The notes under the pieces are model-generated. The model was given only the letters and a program-made list of their open reading frames with translations, was not told where the DNA came from and made no database searches. A DNA stretch of 64,000 nucleotides from Gracilariopsis chorda (taxonomy: Eukaryota > Rhodophyta > Florideophyceae > Gracilariales > Gracilariaceae). Position numbers and translations under genes: made by a program. The stretch lies in NCBI GenBank assembly GCA_003194525.1, contig NBIV01000014.1:471406-535405 (forward strand), read 5' to 3'. Every line of letters starts with the position of its first letter. Positions within the stretch are counted from its first letter, which is position 1. This document shows positions 9,751 to 20,178 of this stretch, in pieces.

Positions 9751-10671
9751 CTACAGAAAAGCCAAGACCAAGCTACAAGCCATCTGCGCAAGTCCTACCC
9801 AGGGTTCAAGTCCGGCCAGCAATTCTATCAACTTCCCCATACCTCTTCTAAACCTTCCCAACCCCCGCTCGCCATCTACCTCGCTAACAAGACTACGAGG
9901 AGCACAGTATTCTGGATCACTGATACCTCCCCTCGAATTATTAAGTTGAAGCGCGCGGTCATACGTGTTGTAGAACACCTTGATGTCTTCTTCAATTTCG
10001 TTCTTGCAATGGCCGAAGTTGGTGAAGTCCAGATGCAGAATTGGGTTGTAAGGTAGCTTGATGGTTGGAGTAGCCACAATCACGTCACGGAGTCTCTCAA
10101 TGTTTGTATCCCGGAGCAAAACATTTGCCTTCCCACTTGCGGTTGGTTCACGTCGAATCAGTGCAAATCGTGAAATCCCGCCGAGCGCCTTAAACGGGGC
10201 TAATACGCGCGTGCGAGTTTTCACCTTAGTGAATTCATCCAAAAGACTGTTGTAGACGGAATCCTCGCACTTATTGATGATAAGCAAGTATCTGTCATCA
10301 ATATTTCCAACCACATGCCTCAGTTCATCCAAAACAGTGGCAAGAGTGGCAAGGTCACCACTCCTTACTCGCCCAGATTCTAGAGTGGTTACAAACACCA
10401 GTTTAACACGGCACGGGCCTCGTAGAGCAGCTGAAACTTCTCGAGTGGCGTTCTTGCAATTGTATACATCATCTATGCCGGGAGTGTCCACGTACACGAA
10501 ACGACCCAGCGGAGATGAGCGTGCAGCGTTTGTAAGGCCTCCGGCGATCGAAACACCGGATTCGGATGCTCTTCTACCGAGAAGAGTATTGTATATTGTT
10601 GACTTTCCCACGCCCGGATTACCGAGCAGTACGATCTTGGTCGGAAGGTTGTCAGAGGAAGTTAAAAGCAT
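9751..10671 (-). CDS. AIG1/GIMAP-like GTPase, copy 3, hydrophobic C-terminus
   Basis: 306 residues from an ATG at 10671. G domain: GNPGVGKSTIYNTLLGRR (G1), SGVSIAGGLT, DTPGIDDVYN (G3) and LIINKCEDSV (G4-like). The last 22 residues (near LAQMACSLVLAFL) are hydrophobic, as in tail-anchored GIMAPs, so this copy may sit on a membrane. Copies 1 and 2 lack such a tail. The three genes lie in - + - order, which suggests duplication with inversion. Confidence 0.75.
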   Translation of the reverse strand: MLLTSSDNLPTKIVLLGNPGVGKSTIYNTLLGRRASESGVSIAGGLTNAARSSPLGRFVYVDTPGIDDVYNCKNATREVSAALRGPCRVKLVFVTTLESGRVRSGDLATLATVLDELRHVVGNIDDRYLLIINKCEDSVYNSLLDEFTKVKTRTRVLAPFKALGGISRFALIRREPTASGKANVLLRDTNIERLRDVIVATPTIKLPYNPILHLDFTNFGHCKNEIEEDIKVFYNTYDRALQLNNSRGGISDPEYCAPRSLVSEVDGERGLGRFRRGMGKLIELLAGLEPWVGLAQMACSLVLAFL

Positions 10672-12083
10672 GTTTCGTTGAATAAGATGGACGAAAAGTC
10701 TCCAAAACTGGAGCTGAAGACTGATTCCGGGTTAAAGGTGTTCGAGCTTACTCCCCGACAGGAAGGTGGCTGAGAGAACAATGAAATGAGGGCTGTGTTC
10801 CCCAAGCCGTGTTCCGAAAGTATGTTTGGCTCGCACCTGATTGTGGCTGAGTATCTCTTCATCAGATTTGACAACCCTCGCAAGGAAGAATGACGATAAA
10901 ACATAGCAGCGCTCGGCCATGGCTTCTTTAAGGCTAACCTTACCAAGGAATCTGTGGGAACTCGCTATACAGTTGTATCCGCTCCTCCGGTGTCCTGGCC
11001 GGGGCACTTCCTTTAGCTCAGTCGTCACAGTATTGGATAGCACACCTCGCACTGTTGGCGATGAACGTGCAGGGAAACGTCCGGTAAACGGGCTGTCCTT
11101 TTTTTCTACTCTGGCGATTAAGTTAAATCAACTATTGGACAGCGGATATGGCAGTGCACAACGATGCACGAAAGATTTAAGGGTTTCTATCATATAGTTA
11201 GATAACTGTTCGGCATAAAACTCGTCGGTTTAACTGTAATTCGTCGTTTCATATCAAAAACCGTAATCGACGTTTTGCAGAAAACGAACGTTTGGAGCGC
11301 CAGTCTCTGAACGCTCAGAAGCCCACCCCTCCAAGAATCCGTTATCATTCCCCTCTAAACTTCGTTAACAAGACCCTTCATGAGCTTCGTGCAATCTCAC
11401 AAGCTTTCAGCGTAATCAAATGAGGGGAACAAATTTTACCAAGCACACGAACAACAAGTGTCCCGCAAAACGCCCGATTAACGACACCAAAGCTCCAAAA
11501 CAGTCAACGCAAGCGCTATTTCACATAAATTGGGTGTTTGGTACTCGGGGTACACGTTCAAGCACGGTTGTGGTCGTTTGAAGGATATGACCTTCACTTG
11601 GCGGCGGTGATGTAGATTTGTGATTAATTTTGGAGCTGTTGGCACGCCGCCAACACGCGCGACGAATTTCATTGATATTGGAAAATGGCCTCGTCTGACG
11701 ATGTCCATTGTTTCTGTTCTCCCTTTTGAAGTACTATGCCGTCCGCTACGAAACTTTCATAGCTTGTAGTCTGCTCAACGAGCGATTTTTACAAAGCTTT
11801 CAAAACGGTAATTAGACACCTATAAGCTGAGTTATGGATTCTGAGATTGTTTGCAGTTCGAAGACGGATTAAGAAAAAAACTTGGCAACTGGAAAATTTC
11901 CAGTTGCCAAGTTGTTTTCTTAATCAGTGGAAATATAATAAACAAAACTATATTCATTCATAAAAATTATTTTTCGAAAGAAACATTTTAACTGTCTAGA
12001 CTAGCTTGGCGTGATCCCCAACTTTTCCAAAGCGACGACGACAGGGTGAAACGCGTCGCTCTTCAATCACCTTCACTGGGCTC
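10672..12083. other. Gene-free stretch with a strong hairpin
   Basis: No convincing gene. A 76-codon minus-strand ORF at 11478-11708 has no recognised domain. The notable element is the long hairpin at 11867-11925. An ACGCGT box (MCB-like) at 12051-12056 lies just ahead of the WD40 gene. Confidence 0.4.
11867..11925. repeat. Near-perfect 59-base palindrome with one-base loop
   Basis: Arms 11867-11895 and 11897-11925 pair over 29 positions with a single mismatch around the central base 11896. The ends are A/T-rich (GATTAAGAAAA / TTTTCTTAATC) and the core is ACTTGGCAACTGG / CCAGTTGCCAAGT. It lies 158 bp upstream of the MAK11 ATG. It could be a tiny fold-back element, a small-RNA precursor or a cruciform. 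Confidence 0.8.
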
Positions 12084-13199
12084 ATGGTACGCCAATCCAC
12101 GTCCCCATCTCCCACCAACGTTGTGTTGGGAGGCTACGATGGTTCGCTTGCAGGTCTCTCTCTAGCCGCTGATGACACGACCGCGCTAACCTTAACACTT
12201 AACTTCGCCTATGCTCCGCACGCCAACGCCGTACGATGCGCGGCTCTGCGCTCTTCCCTGCTAGCCTCGGGCGGCGTAGATGAAACCATCAGGATCTACG
12301 ACCTCGCGAAAGCTGTCGAGGTGGGAACACTGCTCCATCACGACGGAACCATAAATGCGCTTCAATTCGTTCGCGACTCGCATCGAAACCTGCTCTTCTC
12401 ATGTTCAGATGACGCTTCAATATGCGTGTGGCGCTGCTCTGACTGGACGTGCATGAAGCAACTTCGCGCCCATCATGCACCAGTCGTCGACATGGCTGTG
12501 CATCAATCCGCGCGGGTGGCGCTCAGTATCGCGAAGGACCGCGCGCTTTGCATGTGGAATTTGTCTAAAGGCAAGGTTGCCTTTTCTTGCAAGACCAAGG
12601 GAACCAAAGCACCTTCATCAGTTCATTGGTCACCCAAGGGGGATGAATACTCCCTCACTAGTGGGACCCAAGTCACACTGTTCAGCGTTGAAGGCAGGTC
12701 CAACTCAGTTTTGAAACATCAATACTCAGTTCTGTGTGAGCAGTTTATTGATAACCACACGCTTGCTACCGGCGGTGAAGAGAAGACTGTCCGCATATGG
12801 GACACACGGCAAGCCACCACCAGTGTGGCCGCGTTTGACCATGATAAGCGAGTACGAAGCCTGGCTTTTGTCGACGACTTGTTGCTTTCTGCAGATTCTA
12901 ACGGTGGTATCAAGATATGGGATGTCAGAATGCGAGGCCGTCCTCGAATCGACACATGTATAGCAGATGGACATCTTCGTCTCACCTGCATGACGGCCGC
13001 CCATAAGCGCGACCCTCCTGCAACTCCGAAAATCCCGGAAGACGAGAACGAGGTACAAGTGTCGGATGATGAATCTCCATTGTCGCCAGAAGCCGACAAG
13101 AAAGCAACCACGCAGTCTCAAAAACCGAAACTCCCCGAGGGCACAGCGTCACAAAGGAAACGAAAGAAACGGAAACTCATGAAAGCAACACAGAAATAA
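12084..13199 (+). CDS. MAK11: WD40 ribosome-biogenesis protein, MAK11/PAK1IP1-like
   Basis: 371 residues, single exon, ATG at 12084. Five to six WD repeats span about residues 40-300, with WD-type endings such as IRIYD, ICVWR, LCMWN, VRIWD and IKIWD. The order and wording (LLASGGVDETIRIYDL; CMKQLRAHHAPVVDMAVH; ALSIAKDRALCMWNLSKGK) match the MAK11/PAK1IP1 family, which helps assemble 60S pre-ribosomes and the 5S RNP in the nucleolus. The C-terminal 70 residues are charged and end in a Lys/Arg-rich nuclear or nucleolar signal. It converges on LTV1, another ribosome-assembly gene, with stops 175 bp apart. Confidence 0.8.
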   Translation: MVRQSTSPSPTNVVLGGYDGSLAGLSLAADDTTALTLTLNFAYAPHANAVRCAALRSSLLASGGVDETIRIYDLAKAVEVGTLLHHDGTINALQFVRDSHRNLLFSCSDDASICVWRCSDWTCMKQLRAHHAPVVDMAVHQSARVALSIAKDRALCMWNLSKGKVAFSCKTKGTKAPSSVHWSPKGDEYSLTSGTQVTLFSVEGRSNSVLKHQYSVLCEQFIDNHTLATGGEEKTVRIWDTRQATTSVAAFDHDKRVRSLAFVDDLLLSADSNGGIKIWDVRMRGRPRIDTCIADGHLRLTCMTAAHKRDPPATPKIPEDENEVQVSDDESPLSPEADKKATTQSQKPKLPEGTASQRKRKKRKLMKATQK

Positions 13200-13374
13200 A
13201 GGCCACTCTCGTACACCGCACTCCTTCTTCACATGCGCTGCACACCTCCATGGTACCGTTGTGCCTACCTTGTCTGAACCCCCTACTAAACTACTAAGCT
13301 CTACGATCACACAATTCTGCTGGTAAACATCCGCTAATCGTTACAACCTGCACCATTGTATGTCATTAAACCAC

Positions 13375-15114
13375 TCAAAATTTGACTGCGACCTTAGCCT
13401 TGCCCAGAGTAGTTGCATGACGCCCTTGCTTAGTCCGTTCTTCTCCAAATGCTTTCTTCATCTCACTCTTCAGCGCTCGCCGTTCTCTCGAAGCCAACTT
13501 GGCTGCATTCTTACGGGCCTTTTTATCAGCCTTACTCTCCCCCTTCGAACGCGCTGGAACGTTTGCAATGGCGCGTCTCGTTCCGTAATCAGTAACGTGC
13601 TCGGAAACGGTGTCATTTCTCTCTTGCACAAACTCGGCAGGTGCCTGAGTACGCGGATCTAACTGGATGATGGCGTTTCTTGGAGCTGTACGCCTTCGTC
13701 GTCCGGACGGAGCATCGATAACACTTGGGTGGTTTTCCAAATTAGTGTAGGTGGAGATGATAGTTTCACAGTCCCACTTCTCTCGTTCCTTATACATCTC
13801 CTCAAATTGAGAGTCAAGCTCAGAATCGTGACCGTCGCTCTCAATGCCAAGATCAGTGAGTTGATCGACACGAGCCTTCTCCTCCTCCTCAGCGATTTGA
13901 ATGGCCTCTTTGGTCTTCTGCACATCATCAAAAGCATCAAGTGTCTGTTCCGCTGTAGCACGAACATAGGAGCCTAGCAAAGTTTCCATCCCCCTTTCAA
14001 ACTCGGCAGTGGCGTACTGTTGAAACTCCTGTTCACGCGCATTTCGAGATTGAGAGGCGCCAGGGAACCCAGTTGGAAGCGGTATTGTGGAATCATGTTG
14101 TGGGCCTTGACTTTGATCATCACAGTTCAGAGATGCCAAGCCCTGTATCAGATCCTCATCATCCAGCAAGCCATCCGCTTGCTCCGAGGTCATGTACGCG
14201 GGATCATTCTCGTATCTGTCTGCCTGCTCTCTAAGCTGTTCCCGGAATTCTTCATACTCTTCATCGGTAGAGTCAACTTGAAAGCCACTCATGAACTTGT
14301 CAAACTGTTCGTCAAGAAGCCTAGGCTCTCGAAACTCTTTAACTACGTTACTCCACAAATCATCATCAACAGGTTGGCTTTGATTTGCCGGAAGCGTATT
14401 AGCAACTGCAATAAAATCATCGTCAAGTAAATCAGAAGTGTGCACAGACGCAGCATCATCTGCAAGCCCAACGGGAAGTTCGTCGAATAGATAGTGATCA
14501 ATGTTTGCAGCGTCGGATGCAGTGGATTCAAGGTCTCCATCCGAATCCAGTTGTGCAAAGATTTCATCGAGGTCTGGGTTATTCTTCCTCTCGCGCTGGA
14601 TCTGATGTATGGCTTCGATTCTTTCAATCTCGTCTACTGGATTCCTCCACGGCTTGTCAGATGGGTGCGGCGACTCTGATTGCGAGGGCTGCTGAGCGTC
14701 GGTCTGAGTATCTTTGAGCACTACGTGGTCAGAGTGTGGATGATTTTTGGACTTGGAAGCGTGCTTTGAAGAGGACTTAACAGCGTCTGGATCCGGTAAA
14801 CCAGATACAGCGTCCATAAAGACGCCGCCGGCGCCTCCAATTGGACGAAAGTGCTGCGAATAATCATAACCGTCGTCAGGAAAACCGTATTCTCCGTATT
14901 CATAGTCGACGCGTTTATAGCCTTCTTCTTCATCTGAAATGTGGACAGAAGCGCTTGGGTTGGTTTGAACGTTTGCCGAGTGTTGTTGTTGAGAGTCGCC
15001 AGAAGTTACTGGAACGAAGACATGGTGAGAGCGATTTGTATCAGTCGGTGCATTGACCAGTTGAAATGTCGTTGCACGAGACCTGTCGATGAAAGTTCTC
15101 TTACGACGCGGCAT
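13375..15114 (-). CDS. LTV1: LTV1, 40S ribosomal subunit assembly and export factor
   Basis: 579 residues, single exon, ATG at 15114. The N-terminus carries the LTV1 signature RRKRTFIDRSRATTFQLV (residues 3-20). Long acidic, low-complexity regions rich in Asp, Glu and Gln follow. The end is strongly basic (KADKKARKNAAKLASRERR near 535-555), as in LTV1 homologues. LTV1 binds ribosomal proteins uS3 and eS10 on pre-40S particles and is released by casein-kinase phosphorylation; several Ser-Asp/Glu sites here would suit that. The length is near that of animal and plant homologues. Confidence 0.88.
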   Translation of the reverse strand: MPRRKRTFIDRSRATTFQLVNAPTDTNRSHHVFVPVTSGDSQQQHSANVQTNPSASVHISDEEEGYKRVDYEYGEYGFPDDGYDYSQHFRPIGGAGGVFMDAVSGLPDPDAVKSSSKHASKSKNHPHSDHVVLKDTQTDAQQPSQSESPHPSDKPWRNPVDEIERIEAIHQIQRERKNNPDLDEIFAQLDSDGDLESTASDAANIDHYLFDELPVGLADDAASVHTSDLLDDDFIAVANTLPANQSQPVDDDLWSNVVKEFREPRLLDEQFDKFMSGFQVDSTDEEYEEFREQLREQADRYENDPAYMTSEQADGLLDDEDLIQGLASLNCDDQSQGPQHDSTIPLPTGFPGASQSRNAREQEFQQYATAEFERGMETLLGSYVRATAEQTLDAFDDVQKTKEAIQIAEEEEKARVDQLTDLGIESDGHDSELDSQFEEMYKEREKWDCETIISTYTNLENHPSVIDAPSGRRRRTAPRNAIIQLDPRTQAPAEFVQERNDTVSEHVTDYGTRRAIANVPARSKGESKADKKARKNAAKLASRERRALKSEMKKAFGEERTKQGRHATTLGKAKVAVKF

Positions 15115-15437
15115 TTCGATTCAATAGTGCACGTCACAAAGCGTCGGTTGTCATCACCCGTGAACGCGCTGAAACACTACTCGCCGTCCCAAACACGCGG
15201 GCGGGTCGTCGAGCGTAGCACGGACACTTGCGTTTGGAGAGAGAATGCATACAGGCGCGGTGGACTAACGAGTTGAGTAACCGTTGGCCTCGGGGACACC
15301 AAACGTGCACAATCTTACACTTGATCATGATGATGATGCGTGCGCAACACGCTGCATCCTCAATTCAGCGCCCTTACAAAGACTTACACCGATCCGTTCA
15401 CCGAAAGAACTGCTCGCACACACAACGCGCCACGGCG

Positions 15438-15445
15438 TATATATA
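15438..15445 (+). promoter_or_regulatory. TATA-like element
   Basis: TATATATA lies 238 bp upstream of the ATG at 15683, in the 570-base gap between the divergent LTV1 gene and the small Pro-rich gene. It would fit a transcript starting near 15470. The rest of 15115-15682 shows no gene. Confidence 0.35.
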
Positions 15446-15682
15446 GCCCTTTCCCACGCATTCGTGCACCTGATGCAACCGACCGATATCTAACAACGGT
15501 ATTACTGTAGGGTACACCGACCCCTACAATCGCCGCCAGTAGATCCTACAAGCAGACAGTCCACCTGAGCGCCCCCACACCAGCCACCACAAAAGCCGCA
15601 GCCGCGCCCCCCCACAGCGCTTCCCCAAGCTCGTCCGCACCACGCTAAGCCATTATACCCCGTTCCCACCTCCTTCAGCCCA

Positions 15683-16183
15683 ATGCCCTCGCCTTATCCC
15701 CGTCCGACAGCCCGGCAGCTGGCCTCCCTCTGGGAAAACCGTCTTGCCGACGAAGCTCGAGCCAAAACGCCATCCCCGCTGCTCACAACGCCCACAACGC
15801 CCACAACGCCCACAGCGCTGACAACCCCACCCCCGAAAGCACCCACCTCTCCCTCAAGTTTTCAACGGCCCCGTAAGAGGATATCCGGCAGCAAACCACC
15901 AATGCCGCCGGCACTAGCCCCAAACCCAATAACCCCAACCAGAGAAGAGGTGAAGCTGACACACGCAATGGTAGATGCCATATCACCCGTCTCCAGTTTT
16001 CACAGCTCCACACCTTCGTCCCCTTCCGCACCCACCTCGCCATTACCACCCGCCCTTGCTGCACAAGTCGAACAGCTTTCCAGGACACTGTCAGAATGTG
16101 ATCGTCGAATGGATAACCTCGAGATTCAGTTTAGAGAAATTTCTTCTCGCATGACGCAGCTGAGAATGCATCGTGAGCGTTGA
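15683..16183 (+). CDS. Pro/Thr/Ser-rich protein with C-terminal coiled coil, unrecognised
   Basis: 166 residues from an ATG at 15683. Residues 30-115 are Pro/Thr/Ser-rich, with a run of Thr-Thr-Pro units coded by a 9-base tandem repeat near 15785-15816. Residues 120-166 form a heptad coiled coil (VEQLSRTLSECDRRMDNLEI and onward). No family recognised. The clean coiled coil and an upstream TATA box suggest a real gene. 16184-16594 shows no further coding signal. Confidence 0.5.
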   Translation: MPSPYPRPTARQLASLWENRLADEARAKTPSPLLTTPTTPTTPTALTTPPPKAPTSPSSFQRPRKRISGSKPPMPPALAPNPITPTREEVKLTHAMVDAISPVSSFHSSTPSSPSAPTSPLPPALAAQVEQLSRTLSECDRRMDNLEIQFREISSRMTQLRMHRER

Positions 16184-16928
16184 TATCACCCTGTTCATAC
16201 TGGCTCTATACATCACAAGCTTTTCGTATCGTTCAGCCGCTCGACTACTCGTTCCGCGATATGGCTGCCCTCGTACGACTAGTGGATTGTTGGAATATCT
16301 TCGTACCACTTTGCCAGAGTACACGCTACACACACTCACATCCTCCGTCTCGTTCACAAAGCTCACGGCTCTCACCTTAAGCATTCTCACCTTCTTGTAC
16401 ATATGACTGCTATCACATTCCCGTCTCGCGCATCAAAGCCACGGCGAAGCACGAGAATTGGACCGTGGTCTCCCTTCAGCTCAACCGTTCCCTCCACAGT
16501 TGGCCCGCCTCGTTTCGCGCCACTTGAAAGCCGTGCGTCCCTGAAACAATACTTTCTGCCAACAACAGTTTAAACTTGGCACACATCGCTTCACATGCTT
16601 TCAAAGCGCGTAGGAGCTGTATCTATAAATGCATTTGCAAGCTTTATTATTGTCGTACTTTTCCTACTGAATGCACTCCCTTTTGATCTGTCCCATTCCG
16701 TAACCTTACCTTTGGTGTTTTCTACCGAAAGATCCCCTGGCAAGCTTGTTGGTTCCCAACAGTTGCCCTCCGTGTGTCACAACCTTGTCCTCGTCCTTAT
16801 CCCCGTGCAGCTTTTCCTCCAGCATAGCATTAGTCACCTATCTGGAAGGCCACTTCAGTCGCATTGATGAACTGCGCTCAGTAATTTCAAAATCTGCTGC
16901 CAATTCCCAAATCCACATCACGTGTCGC

Positions 16929-18013
16929 ATGCTCTCCCGAACCGCCCTGTTTCGTTTCACTCACCCCAAGTCGCCTGCGCGCCTACTTTACGTGATGGAC
17001 TTCAGTTCAGAGCCCCTCAACAACCCTCCGATCGAATCGCCTGAACAGAACAAGAACCAACAATCTAGGCACAAAGATGAACAGGCCATGCTAAATGAAA
17101 CTCGACAAGTTACTCCATACATTGCCACAAAACGTCGCGAGAAACCTCCCATGCGATATACAGATGATTTTGAAACGCCCACTCAAGTGTCTCTGAACAC
17201 AATTGGAGTCGTTCGCTCTCTTTACAAGGTAAGCTTTTCGCAAGTACCGCTTCATTCTGTTCTACCAGCATCCGAAATGATAAACTCTTACATGTGAAAA
17301 ATACAACAACTCACACACTCAACTGCAGGAGCGATTCGGAACACCGAGACAGCCAAATGTCACCAAGAACACCCTCGGCAACCAAATGCAACCAGCCACC
17401 ATTCAGCTGTACGAAAGCTGCAAGTATGATCTAGCTCTTCGTGGACTAGCACAATTCGAGTATTGTTGGGTAATATCTTACTTTCATCTTAATCAAGGCT
17501 TCAATCCACTCGTTACTCCTCCGCGAGGTCCTAGGAAGAAGCAAGGTGTTTTCGCTACGCGATCTCCACACAGGCCGAATTCTATAGGCCTCTCGTGCAT
17601 TAGGATAACCGGCGTAGATGAGAAAAAGGGGTTGATCCATGTCTTAGGAGTTGACCTGTTAGACGGTACCCCTGTTTTGGATGTAAAGCCATGTAAGTTG
17701 AACTGGTCTCTTTCGATTCTTTTTCCACACGCATCCTGTCCAGTGAGACTTGCAAAACTGACCTACCAGTTCCTTCGATATGTGTATAGATGTACCCTAC
17801 TGTGACAGCTTCCCTAAAGCCAAGGCTGGTTGGCTCGACACCCTACGAGAAGACATGAAAGCACCAGATGTGCTCGGATACTACCCGCCCCCAGCGCACC
17901 TAACGCGTCAGTTCGGTTCATCAAATAACAATGAGTCACTTACCACGTCGCAGAATGTCAGTCTGGAGAATGGAGATGCATTAACTGAAGACGCCGGTGC
18001 ATCAAACAAATAG
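16929..18013 (+). CDS. TRMO: tRNA m6t6A37 methyltransferase TRMO (TsaA/UPF0066)
   Basis: Exons 16929-17228, 17329-17692 and 17790-18013 give 295 residues in one frame. Introns are 100 and 97 bases with GTAAGC...CAG and GTAAGT...TAG borders. The TsaA/UPF0066 fold is clear: IGVVRSLYKERFGTPRQP across the first junction, LAQFEYCWVISYFHLN, GVFATRSPHRPNSIGLS and VDLLDGTPVLDVKPYVPYCDS across the second. It uses SAM to N6-methylate t6A37 in tRNAs. The start is uncertain: the frame is open back to about 16704, with helical residues before the ATG at 16929. A hydrophobic ORF at 16595 could be an upstream exon, since plant TRMO proteins have an N-terminal membrane helix. A later ATG at 16995 is also possible. 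Confidence 0.82.
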
Positions 18014-18722
18014 CAATGAACACATTCATACTGCTGCTCCTCACAGGGAAGGGACAGATACTTGTGCCAAATATGCGCCATTCCAAGCATGAACCGTGTT
18101 GACCGCTGACTGTTCATCGTAACAGCAGACGATGGATGCTCATATGAGTCGACTGGCCATACGATTGACCTTTTTGTTTTGCATAGGCTAGACCCAGAGA
18201 TTGTTTTGTCGCTGAGATACCAAGGCTCATGTATGCTAGTATTGCATATCAATATGTCTCAAAGGGCTGCAGTTTTTGTGGACCTCATCCACTGCGTGTA
18301 TTGGCTTAGCAACAGGGCACCCTTGTATTCACTTCCAAGGGCGAATGATGCATCCATGGGAAATTTGTACAAACTGACAATTTGCAAATTGGTTGTCCTA
18401 GCCGACGGGGCGGGACCATGTTTCCTCGCAGTACTAGAAGTGCAGGGGTAGCCCATAAGTATTATTCTTCTCTATGGGATCGTTCCGCGCTCAGTTGCGA
18501 AGACAGTAAACGAGGAAGCATGTATTTACTACTCTGAACCTGATATGTAATGAGTTTTGTCTCTTGCTGAAAGTTTCTAAAAGCATGTCAAGGTTTGAAC
18601 GAAATTGAAGGCTTGAACGCAGGTGGATACTACCACTTACTATCACTGACTGCCCGAATCAGAACAATGGCGAATAAACGCCATCCTCGTACAGGACAAA
18701 AGAACGCTGCGAGCTAGGTTCC
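18014..18722. other. Gene-free stretch between convergent genes
   Basis: About 700 bases between the TRMO stop and the Mpv17-type stop. Only short unsupported ORFs on both strands; no repeat seen. Confidence 0.4.
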
Positions 18723-19679
18723 CTATCTTTCCGTTCTTGATGCCTGAGAGATCAGATAAGCATTCCAGAAAAAGGCAACAACACTTCCAAACAACACTCG
18801 CAGTTCCAGAGGAATGACCATGTAATTAATGAAGTTTGCTGGGACCCACAATGACCAATTTTTCTTCATAATGCCCAAGAGTTCGCTCTTCAACCTTTTT
18901 GTAGTCGTCGCTACACTTCGATCTTCAGACAGCGCTCGAAAGTAGAAGTACAATGAGGTAAAAATTGGGGCAAAGATGAATTGATCAATAATCAGCTTAC
19001 CAAGAACTACCGTTGGAGAAGTCTGCTTTGCACCCTTGAAAACCACCTTGTCCAGGAAATTGTGGAACGCGTGAATCAATGGACCTCTACATTTGAAAAC
19101 GCCATTCATTATTTTCAGCAAAGGTAAAGAACAGGAATAGTCAGTAACTCTAAGGGAGAGACGTAGAAACCGCGCGTTAACTACCAATGTCACGAGAGAA
19201 ATGGGGACTGCGCAAGATGGCCCAGAATGAAAGGCATCATAGAAAATCGTCATCAGGGTCGTCTATACAATTGATTCTCGCTAGAACGGCAAGAAGATAC
19301 GCTAAAATCAAATGTCGTATGTACATCGAAAAGAAGCAAACTTGTAGGAAAAACGTACCGCAGAACAAGTCCGATGGTCAATTCATGCATAGCCGCAGAT
19401 GATTTCAAAGGCAAATTCCTCAGTCTCTTAGCGAAAACTTCACTGCACACGGAAAGAACAGCTGAGGTGATTGCCTGACATCATTACGTATCATACGATA
19501 GAAGATTTGAGCATATAGAGATCATCAAGAGAGCGACATTCAGGCATCTCAGTAAGCAACAACTTGATTGCGTGAGAGAGTTTCGGAATTGAGCGTACCT
19601 TGGTAAGAAGTGGGTCCTTTTGCAATCTCTGTAGATATGACCGCCATGCCACAGTGATTACAACGGATGGAAGTGGCAT
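18723..19679 (-). CDS. Mpv17/PMP22-family organelle membrane protein
   Basis: Three exons: 19599-19679, 19359-19474 and 18723-19086, giving 186 residues in frame. Introns are 124 and 272 bases with GT-AG borders (GTACGC...CAG and GTACGT...TAG). The family pattern is complete: W-x-x-Y-L-x-x-L-x-x-x-P-L-L-T-K then AITSAVL (exon 1/2 junction), GPLIHAFHNFLDK (exon 2/3 junction), KLIIDQFIFAP, and the C-terminal W-x-L-W-V-P-A-N-F-I-N-Y-x-x-x-P-L-x-x-R box ending FWNAYLIS. The length is typical for the family. Members are four-helix proteins of the inner mitochondrial or peroxisomal membrane, thought to form channels; which organelle is not decided by the sequence. Confidence 0.85.
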
Positions 19680-20178
19680 TCTAGGTGATAGAAGAAGATT
19701 CATTGCTGCGACGGTATGCAAAATCAACGACGCGAAACGAGAAAGCTGTAGAGGATGTGTTTAAGTTGATGATATCTCTCTCTGCAGGTTTGAATTGTTG
19801 GGTAGTAGTCGTACTTCGGAATTGTCACGAAGTTTACGCTTGGGAGTTACGTTATAGGTTTCTTTCTCCGTTCGTGAGAGGAATCCCGCCATTTCCGCGA
19901 CTTAGGTTTCTCAGATATTTCGCCCTTCACACATGTATATATTATACGAGATTTGAATCGTGAATCTCGTCATGATCAAATTTAGTGAAAGGCTATTGAA
20001 AATAAACGAAGATTATTCGCGGGATACTGGCACGTCACCCTCAGAGCTGCTCCGGCATGTGGAGCAGCATTTTGCATTTTGGTCGACCCTATCGAACCCA
20101 TTTGCATAACGCACATGCCATCAAGATTCCATACTTCGTTGCCATAGCGTGAAAGGGAACAACCCTGCCAGCACCAAT

